Assembly (NCBI GenBank): GCA_937883885.1
Contig: CAKZXL010000889.1
Span: 1 to 9,158 of the forward strand
DNA length: 9,158 bases
From: an uncultured Aquincola sp.
Lineage (GTDB): Bacteria; Pseudomonadota; Gammaproteobacteria; Burkholderiales; Burkholderiaceae
Direction of reading: 5' to 3'
The translations under genes were made by a program, and so were the position numbers. Positions 5,390 to 9,158 of the stretch are shown here, piece after piece; the stretch's first letter is position 1, and every line of letters begins with the position of its first letter. The notes under the pieces were generated by a model. That model made no database searches, was not told the DNA's origin, and worked only from the letters and a program-made list of their open reading frames with translations.

Positions 5390-7459
5390 ATGCAGTCCAC
5401 GTCGGCCCCGGCCCCCGCCGCGCCCTGGGTCGCCTGGCACGAAGGCCTGGCGCTGTCACATGCCGGCGATGCGCGGGCGCTGCCCCGCCTGCGGCAGGCG
5501 CTGCAGGCCCTGCAGGCGGCCGGCGACGCGCGCGGCAGCCTGCTGGGGGCTGCGGCGCTGCTGGTCACGGCCCAGGTCGGTGGCAGCTTCCGCGACTTCC
5601 GCGGCTGGTTGTCGGCCCTCGATCCGCTGCGCGCCGAAGGGCCACGTTCGGCGCTGCTGGCCACGGCCGACGAGCAGTTGCTGGGCCTGTCGGCCCTGTT
5701 GATCGGCCAGCTCTTTTTTGACCTGCAGGACAGCTCCGTCGACGCAGTGGTGGACCAGCTGGTGTCCCTGCTGGAGCAGGAAGCCGACATCGACCTGCAA
5801 CTGGCCGCCGCCCGGCTGCTGATGTACTACGTGGAGCCGCGCGAGCTGCGGGTGCTGGGCCAGCGCGTGCATGCGCTGGTGCAACAGCGGCTGGCAGCCT
5901 GTGCGCTGGCCGGCGTGGTGCCCGCGCCGCACCGGCAGGCCCATTGGCTGCTGGCCTGGCGCACCTGCGCCGGCTATGCCAAGGAGCCGCAGCAGGAAGA
6001 GGCCGCCACGCATGCCGCGCAGGCGCTGGCCGACCGCCACCAGCTGCGCGACGTGCAGTTCGCGCTGGCCTTCGACGAGGTGAACCAGAGCCTGCCCGGC
6101 GGCGACCTGCCGCGGGCCGAACGGGCGCTGGCGCGGGCCGAGCAGTGGGTGGACGCCGCCAACCTGCGCCAGCTGATGCTGCTGGACGTCACCCGCATGC
6201 GGCTGGCCCGGCTGCGCGGCCAGGTGGACGAGGTGCTCTTTCGCGCCACGCGCGCCCGCCAGTACGCCGAGCAGCTGGAATGCCCCGGCCCGATGATGGG
6301 CGCCTACCTGGTGAACGAGGCGCATGCCCGTCTGCTGGCCGGCGATGCGCCAGGCGCCTGCGCGCAGATGCAGGCCGCGCTGCCGCTGCTGCCCGAGGGC
6401 TTTGCGCTCGAGGTTGGTGAGATGGTGGACATGATCGAGGCGCACGAGGCGCTGGTCCGCGGCGACCCGCAAGGCCGGGCGTTGATGGCGGCGGTGTGGG
6501 CCGGCCTGCGCCAGCGGCAGTTCTACGACAGCTTCGAGGGCCAGCCCGCCTTTCGCGCGCAGCTGTGCGTGCTGGCGCTGGAGCACCGCATCGAGGTGGA
6601 CTTCGTCACCAGCCTGATCCGTAAGTGCGGCATCGCCGCGCCGCCCGGTGCGCCCGAAGAATGGCCGTATGCGCTGCGCATCCGGGCGCTGGGCCAGTTT
6701 TCGGTGGCGCGCGAGGGCGTGCCGTTGCCGGTGGAAGGCAAGGGCCAGCGCAAGCCGCTGGAGCTGCTGCGGGTGCTGGTGGCGCACAACGCCACCAGCC
6801 CGGCCACCGGCATGCACACCGAAGCGCTGATCGACATGCTGTGGCCCGACCTGGAGGCCGAAGCGCCCAAGGCTTCGTTCGACATGACGCTGATGCGCCT
6901 GCGCAAGCTGCTGCAGGTGGACGGTGCGCTGCCGCTGGCCGAAGGCCGCCTGTGGCTGGAGCCCAGGCTGGTGTGGACCGACGTGGCGGCCTTCGAGCAC
7001 GACTGTCAGCAGCTGCTGCAGCTGCTGGATGCGCCGGGCAACGACCTGGCGCTGAGCCGCGCGGCCCGCCGCCTGCGGCTGCGCCAGGGCCACCGGCTCT
7101 TCGGCCACGGCGCGGTCGAGCCCTGGATCACCGGCCCGCAAGAGCGCCTGTCGCGCCTGCTGGCGCAGGCGGTGTCGGCCTACGGGGCCCACCTGGAAGC
7201 CCAGGGCGCATGGCTTGCCGCGGTGGGCCTGTACGAGCAGGGGCTGGCCGACGACCCTTTCAACGAGACCTGCACCCGCGGGCTGATGCGCTGCCACCTG
7301 GCGCTGGGCCAGCCCGCCGCCGCGATGCGGGCGTTCCAGCGCTGCCGAGACCTGCTGGCGGCCCGACTGCAGGTGCCGCCCTCGGCGGACACGCTGGCCC
7401 TGCTGGCGCGCATCCCCCAGTTCACGCCCGACCCCCCACCGGAGGGCGGCCGCGGTTAG
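5390..7459 (+). CDS. BTAD (SARP/AfsR-like) transcriptional regulator with helical-repeat N-terminus
   Basis: A 689-residue soluble protein. Residues 1 to about 420 are rich in Ala, Leu, Arg and Gln and look like stacked helix pairs of TPR type, for example QLAAARLLMYY, ALADRHQLRDVQFALAFDEV and AYLVNEAHARLLAGD. From about 427 a winged-helix DNA-binding domain begins (YALRIRALGQFSV), with TEALIDMLWPDLEAEAPKAS and FDMTLMRLRKLL typical of the SARP/BTAD helix-turn-helix. From about 525 to 680 a bacterial transcriptional activator domain follows, with GLYEQGLADDPFNE and MRAFQRCRDLLAARL near its end. In many SARPs the DNA-binding module is N-terminal, and large relatives carry an ATPase; here the module is C-terminal and no Walker A motif (GxxxxGK[ST]) was found. 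The target genes are unknown. It lies 55 bases behind the c-di-GMP gene on the same strand, so an operon is plausible. No clear terminator follows it. Confidence 0.9.
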   Translation: MQSTSAPAPAAPWVAWHEGLALSHAGDARALPRLRQALQALQAAGDARGSLLGAAALLVTAQVGGSFRDFRGWLSALDPLRAEGPRSALLATADEQLLGLSALLIGQLFFDLQDSSVDAVVDQLVSLLEQEADIDLQLAAARLLMYYVEPRELRVLGQRVHALVQQRLAACALAGVVPAPHRQAHWLLAWRTCAGYAKEPQQEEAATHAAQALADRHQLRDVQFALAFDEVNQSLPGGDLPRAERALARAEQWVDAANLRQLMLLDVTRMRLARLRGQVDEVLFRATRARQYAEQLECPGPMMGAYLVNEAHARLLAGDAPGACAQMQAALPLLPEGFALEVGEMVDMIEAHEALVRGDPQGRALMAAVWAGLRQRQFYDSFEGQPAFRAQLCVLALEHRIEVDFVTSLIRKCGIAAPPGAPEEWPYALRIRALGQFSVAREGVPLPVEGKGQRKPLELLRVLVAHNATSPATGMHTEALIDMLWPDLEAEAPKASFDMTLMRLRKLLQVDGALPLAEGRLWLEPRLVWTDVAAFEHDCQQLLQLLDAPGNDLALSRAARRLRLRQGHRLFGHGAVEPWITGPQERLSRLLAQAVSAYGAHLEAQGAWLAAVGLYEQGLADDPFNETCTRGLMRCHLALGQPAAAMRAFQRCRDLLAARLQVPPSADTLALLARIPQFTPDPPPEGGRG

Positions 7460-7556
7460 TCATCCGTTAGCGGGGCCCGGGGGCGGGCGCAGGACCATTC
7501 GTGCACTGCAGACAGCAGCTCGCACAAACCTTCGCAACACCGCCCGAAAGCACGCC

Positions 7557-7943
7557 ATGAACAGCCCCCGCCCGACCAAGACCCTTCGTGCCCTGACGAC
7601 CGCAACGCCGCTGCTGGTGGCCCTTGCAACGGCCCTGCCGGTGCAGGCGCAGTCCGTCGGCTGGCATCCGGCCACGGCGCAGCGGCCGGCCGTGGTGGCC
7701 GGCATCGATGCCAACACCTTCCTCGTCGGCCACCCGGCCAGCCCGCGCATGCGCGGCGGCCATGCCAACGTCGAGCATCCCGCCGTGCGGGTGGCGCGTG
7801 GCGAGGGCCGCAGCGGGATGGACGCCAACACCTTCCTCGTGCAGCCGCCGGTCACCGTCACCTGGCTCACCCAGCCGACGGGCGCCGACGACCTGCCGCG
7901 TTATGCGCAGGCGCCGCGTGCGCCGGGCCAGGCCGCCGAATGA
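7557..7943 (+). CDS. Small exported protein with two DANTFLV repeats, function unknown
   Basis: A 128-residue protein I do not recognise. The N-terminus has a signal-peptide pattern: a basic start (MNSPRPTKTLR), a hydrophobic stretch TPLLVALATALPV at about 17-29, and an AQA-type cleavage site near residue 32, so the mature part of about 96 residues is probably periplasmic or secreted. No lipobox and no Cys were seen. The heptapeptide DANTFLV occurs twice, at residues 51-57 (GI before it) and 89-95 (GM before it), followed by GHPAS and QPPVT. The mature region is otherwise rich in Pro, Ala, Arg and His with no recognisable catalytic motif. The ATG at 7557 has a weak GAAAG ribosome site. It starts 97 bases after the BTAD gene and may have its own promoter, though none is convincing. 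It converges on the kinase gene with a 19-bp gap. Coding potential is supported by the signal peptide, G/C third positions and repeat conservation. Confidence 0.75.
   Translation: MNSPRPTKTLRALTTATPLLVALATALPVQAQSVGWHPATAQRPAVVAGIDANTFLVGHPASPRMRGGHANVEHPAVRVARGEGRSGMDANTFLVQPPVTVTWLTQPTGADDLPRYAQAPRAPGQAAE
7707..7727 (+). repeat. DANTFLV-encoding repeat, copy 1
   Basis: Encodes DANTFLV at residues 51-57 of the small exported protein. Its DNA differs from copy 2 only at the third base of the Asp codon (GAT against GAC) and the last base (GTC against GTG). Confidence 0.8.
7821..7841 (+). repeat. DANTFLV-encoding repeat, copy 2
   Basis: Encodes DANTFLV at residues 89-95, 114 bases (38 codons) downstream of copy 1. 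Nineteen of 21 bases are identical, and both differences are silent. Confidence 0.8.
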
Positions 7944-7962
7944 GCGAGCCTGCCCGGCCGCC

Positions 7963-9158
7963 TCAGGCGCAGGGGCCGGCCAGGCTGTCGGAACGTTCGA
8001 TGAACAGGAACTGCGCGCTGCTGCGCGAGCGCTTGAGCAGCCGCAGCCGCGCCGGGATGGACCGCAGGCGCAGCTTGAGCACCGTCTCCACGATGACGTC
8101 CAGCGATTCCGCCTGCTGCAGGCGGCCGGCCACCTGGGGGTTGTTCATGCAGGGCGCGATCTCGGTGAAGAACTGGCGGCCGATCACCGCCTCGGGCGCA
8201 AAGCCGCTGAGCAGCGATTCGCGCAGGTTGTAGGCCGTGACCGCGCCCTGCGCATCGAGCCGGATGACGCCGAAGTCCAGCGTGTCCAGCCAGCTGTCCG
8301 GCGCCTGGCTCAGCACGTCCAGCGCATGGGGCTGGTCGAAGGCCAGCCGGGGCAGCACCGCGCCCGAGCGGGTGGTGTCCAGCACCGCCTGTATCGCGCG
8401 GCTGGCCCAGCGCAGGTCGATGGGCTTGTGCCAGCACTGGTCGAAGCCCTGTTGCCGCAGCCGGGCGAGCGTCTCGTGCGTGGCATCGGCGGTGACCGCG
8501 ATGCACACCACATCGCGCAGCGCCGCGTCGTCGCGCACCTGCCGCAGCAACCACGAGCCGTCCCGGCCCGGCAGGTTGATGTCGATCAGCAGCAGGCTGG
8601 GGCGCTGCTCGCGTGCCATCTCGCGCGCCATCGCCAGGCCGGCTTCGGCCGACTCGGCCACCAGCAGCTCGGCCGTGGTGGTGGTGTCCACCAGGGCCTT
8701 CATCAGCTCGGCATTGGTGGGCTCGTCTTCCACGTACAGCACGCGCCCGCTGCGGGCGGGGCGGGGCTGCGCGGGGGGCGGGGGCACCACCTGGTTCAGC
8801 ACCTGGGGGTCGGGCGACTGCTGCTGCAGCGCCGTGATGGAGCCTTCGGTGGGCTGGGCCGCGGGCAGCAGCACGGTGAAGCAGCTGCCGATGCCGGGCT
8901 GGCTGTCCACCTCGATGCGGCCGGCCATCGCTTCGACCAGCCGGCGCGAGATCACCAGCCCCAGGCCCGATCCGTGGATGTCCTGGCTTTCGCGGCCCAG
9001 GCGGTTGAAGGGCTCGAACAGGTGGCCGATCTGCTCGCCCGCCAGGCCACCGCCCGAATCGCGCACGGCGATGGCCACCTGCTGCGTGTCTTCGTGCCGG
9101 CGCACCGAGATCGACACGGCGCCGCCGGTGCGGTTGTACTTGATGGCATTGCTCATCA
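7963..9158 (-). CDS. Hybrid histidine kinase, C-terminal part: HATPase-REC-PYP-like PAS (runs off right edge)
   Basis: The last 398 or so codons of a phosphorelay sensor kinase; the sensor input and phospho-accepting His domain lie beyond the window. Numbering from the first visible Met (9154-9156), the ATP-binding domain shows the N-box SNAIKYNR (2-9), G1 box DSGGGL (33-38), F-box FEPFNR (47-52) and G2 box GSGLGL (62-67). A Pro-rich linker (115-135) leads to a receiver domain with the acidic pair in YVEDEP (141-146), phospho-acceptor D192 in IDINLPGRDG, T222 and K244, all intact. After the receiver comes a C-terminal PAS (about 288-385) closely resembling photoactive yellow protein. A PAS after the receiver is an unusual place, since PAS inputs normally precede the kinase core. 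The visible Met is internal, not a start: the codon before it ends in TG and the N-box would normally begin further upstream. The gene converges on the small exported protein gene. Confidence 0.93.
   Translation of the reverse strand, partial: MSNAIKYNRTGGAVSISVRRHEDTQQVAIAVRDSGGGLAGEQIGHLFEPFNRLGRESQDIHGSGLGLVISRRLVEAMAGRIEVDSQPGIGSCFTVLLPAAQPTEGSITALQQQSPDPQVLNQVVPPPPAQPRPARSGRVLYVEDEPTNAELMKALVDTTTTAELLVAESAEAGLAMAREMAREQRPSLLLIDINLPGRDGSWLLRQVRDDAALRDVVCIAVTADATHETLARLRQQGFDQCWHKPIDLRWASRAIQAVLDTTRSGAVLPRLAFDQPHALDVLSQAPDSWLDTLDFGVIRLDAQGAVTAYNLRESLLSGFAPEAVIGRQFFTEIAPCMNNPQVAGRLQQAESLDVIVETVLKLRLRSIPARLRLLKRSRSSAQFLFIERSDSLAGPCA
8002..8295 (-). other. PYP-like PAS domain with conserved chromophore cysteine
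   Basis: C-terminal domain of the hybrid kinase, about residues 288-385 of the visible part. Against Halorhodospira halophila PYP recalled from memory, residues 291-344 align without a gap to PYP 24-77: LDFGVIRLD to LAFGAIQLD, AYNLRES to QYNAAEG, AVIGRQFF to QVIGKNFF, and EIAPCMNNP to DVAPCTDSP. By eye 23 of 54 positions are identical. Tyr42, Glu46 and Cys69 correspond to Y309, E313 and C336; Thr50 is S317 and Arg52 is F319. In PYP, Cys69 carries p-coumaric acid, and Tyr42, Glu46 and Thr50 form the hydrogen-bond network around it. Whether a chromophore is bound here is not known: PYP-like PAS domains without chromophore may also keep the APC motif, and no tyrosine ammonia-lyase or coumarate-CoA ligase gene is in the window. 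Confidence 0.72.

Noticed and set aside
5456..7297. Open frame of 613 residues on the minus strand
   Set aside because: Antisense to the BTAD regulator with low-complexity composition and no recognisable motif.
7456..7500. Possible terminator after the BTAD gene
   Set aside because: Only a 4-bp CCGC/GCGG stem and GC runs are visible, with no T tract; the GTTAG repeat is too short to mean anything.
7944..7990. Possible bidirectional terminator between the small protein and kinase genes
   Set aside because: GGCCGG-type palindromes are expected by chance at this GC content and there is no T tract on either strand.

Overview
The window is very GC-rich, with dense coding and codons ending almost always in G or C. 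The protein types (a divergent LysR/SDR pair, an AraC_N-type regulator, a HAMP-PAS-PAS-GGDEF-EAL protein and a BTAD regulator) suggest a betaproteobacterium, most likely a Burkholderiales member. This assignment is inferred from gene style. No rRNA, tRNA, CRISPR array, insertion sequence or phage gene was seen.

Left part (1-2145): a 5' fragment of a short-chain dehydrogenase/reductase (SDR) gene on the minus strand is divergent from an intact LysR-family regulator, with a shared 101-bp control region holding a small palindrome. After the LysR stop come about 840 bp with no intact gene but two convergent gene remnants: an AraC-family regulator (plus) and a second SDR (minus). Each has lost its N-terminus and an internal block, and their stop codons abut in a TGATCA palindrome.

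Middle part (2146-7459): a 1062-residue membrane-bound cyclic-di-GMP protein with both GGDEF and EAL domains and apparently complete active sites is preceded by a good match to a sigma-54 promoter. Fifty-five bases downstream, on the same strand, lies a 689-residue regulator with a helical-repeat N-terminal half and a C-terminal winged-helix plus BTAD module.

Right part (7460-9158): a small exported protein of unknown function carries a repeated DANTFLV motif. It converges on a hybrid histidine kinase whose 3' part is in the window (HATPase, receiver, then a C-terminal PAS). That PAS aligns without gaps over its core to photoactive yellow protein (PYP), keeping the positions of Tyr42, Glu46 and the chromophore-binding Cys69, with Ser for Thr50. 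This is the most interesting observation here.

Taken together, from 2146 onward this is a signalling cluster: a membrane input controlling c-di-GMP, a DNA-binding output protein, and a phosphorelay kinase with a possible light- or ligand-sensing PAS. A functional link between them is inferred from proximity only.
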